From: Saccoglossus kowalevskii
Lineage: Eukaryota; Hemichordata; Enteropneusta; Harrimaniidae
Assembly: GCF_000003605.2 (NCBI RefSeq)
Contig: NW_003148770.1
Span: 964,614 to 993,218 of the forward strand
Reading direction: 5' to 3'
DNA: 28,605 nt
Positions 28,019 through 28,605 of this stretch are shown piece after piece. A program made the translations under genes and the position numbers. Every line of letters starts with the position of its first letter. Positions within the stretch are counted from its first letter, which is position 1. The notes below the pieces were generated by a model. That model saw only the letters and a program-made list of their open reading frames with translations. It did not search any database and was not told the origin of the DNA.

Positions 28019-28105
28019 CTGTACCTTGAATATTGGATAACATTTTTTGATCGATGTCATTATCAGTTACAATATTGCAAAGTCTAATCAGTTTTTGGTG
28101 CAAAA
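28019..28105 (-). CDS. Possible short internal exon
   Basis: An 87-bp interval lies between a strong acceptor (TTTTCTATTTAATATTCATAG) trimmed at AG 28106-28107 and a donor ACAG/GTAATT (an alternative donor six bases earlier is CAAG/GTACAG). The open frame reads LHQKLIRLCNIVTDNDIDQK then MLSNIQGT. It enters and leaves in phase 1. No family is recognised, and phase does not match the next candidate at 26043-26205. Confidence 0.2.
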
Positions 28106-28605
28106 CTATGAATATTAAATAGAAAATTTGCATATTAATTACAGTTACATACATATTATTCATATTTAATGGGTAGTGGTTGACATTGTAGATGTCAAAT
28201 TTATTTCACAGATCAAATACAAACTGAGATGTCACCAGACTTTAATTAGGCGATTGGAAGGTATCAAATGAGTCACCGGCATTAATTAGTGCAAGTTGTA
28301 CCCAGGTCAAAATTTTTCATTCGAAGAGCATATTGGATTGTGGAAAAATCAATATTTATCAACACAAATGTTGCACATGTGTGGCTCAACAACAACCACC
28401 ACCATCCTTTACCGGTATGTGATTTAATGTCATTGGATATTCCAAAGAACTTTTTTAAAACCTGCATGTAAAACTGGATTATTCAGAAATGCTCATTTTG
28501 ACAACTGATACATTTGGCATTTATACAAGTTAATGCTCTGCTTTAGAGAAAATATGATGTTTTATTTATAGACTTATTCACATAATTTCAATATAGTAAC
28601 TTTAC
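28106..28605. other. Non-coding stretch at the window end
   Basis: Mostly featureless. A plus-strand donor-like ACCG/GTATGT near 28409-28418 follows sequence that is open in two frames from about 28290. With no clear acceptor it is not called as an exon. Confidence 0.35.

Noticed and set aside
28290-28412. Plus-strand exon candidate ending at ACCG/GTATGT
   Set aside because: Two different frames are open and no acceptor with a pyrimidine tract precedes it.

Overview
This is a 28.6-kb piece of an animal nuclear genome. The evidence is an intronless class-A amine receptor, AT-rich intergenic DNA, minisatellites, many small terminal-inverted-repeat elements and a 50-base assembly gap at 16146-16195. 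The receptor resembles bilaterian 5-HT1A-type proteins. I suspect a marine invertebrate, but the sequence alone does not give the species. I see no operons, bacterial ribosome binding sites, CRISPR arrays or rRNA/tRNA genes.

The only gene I can name is on the minus strand at 6193-7280. It is a 5-HT1-like serotonin receptor in one exon, with seven membrane segments and all the usual class-A motifs. It is split into two overlapping frames by a one-base slip at a six-A run in the third intracellular loop. The slip is either a sequencing/assembly error or a real inactivating mutation. A polyadenylation signal lies about 440 bases past the stop.

Elsewhere protein coding is sparse. A partial ORF with a SAP-like motif (15591-16118, minus) lies between 75-bp inverted repeats next to the gap and looks like part of a mobile element. 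Several short minus-strand open stretches have good splice signals: 399-557, 20396-20440, 23101-23313, 26043-26205 and 28019-28105. They may be exons of unrecognised genes, but their phases do not chain into one model, so they are low-confidence.

The rest is repeats. Three copies of a TTAA-flanked 240-bp MITE lie at 3.0, 9.2 and 14.1 kb. TA-flanked MITEs lie at 2.3, 4.0 and 21.8 kb. Two CAGGG-ended elements with 5-bp target duplications lie at 22.8 and 27.2 kb. A 75-bp hairpin element lies at 26.6 kb, and a longer 530-bp element at 21.0 kb has a decayed relative at 12.75 kb. Tandem arrays have units of about 132 bp (4.4 kb), 27/28 bp (8.5 kb), 41 bp (10.7 kb), 30 bp (17.0 kb), 42/43 bp (18.3-20.15 kb, with a 439-bp higher-order unit) and 21 bp (23.5 kb).

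Two strong G-quadruplex motifs (4.9 and 12.4 kb) and one pre-miRNA-like hairpin (13.58-13.66 kb) stand out from the background. I found no convincing new multi-gene system. The best leads are the hairpin, the broken receptor, the higher-order satellite, the 5-bp-duplication elements and the SAP-motif element.
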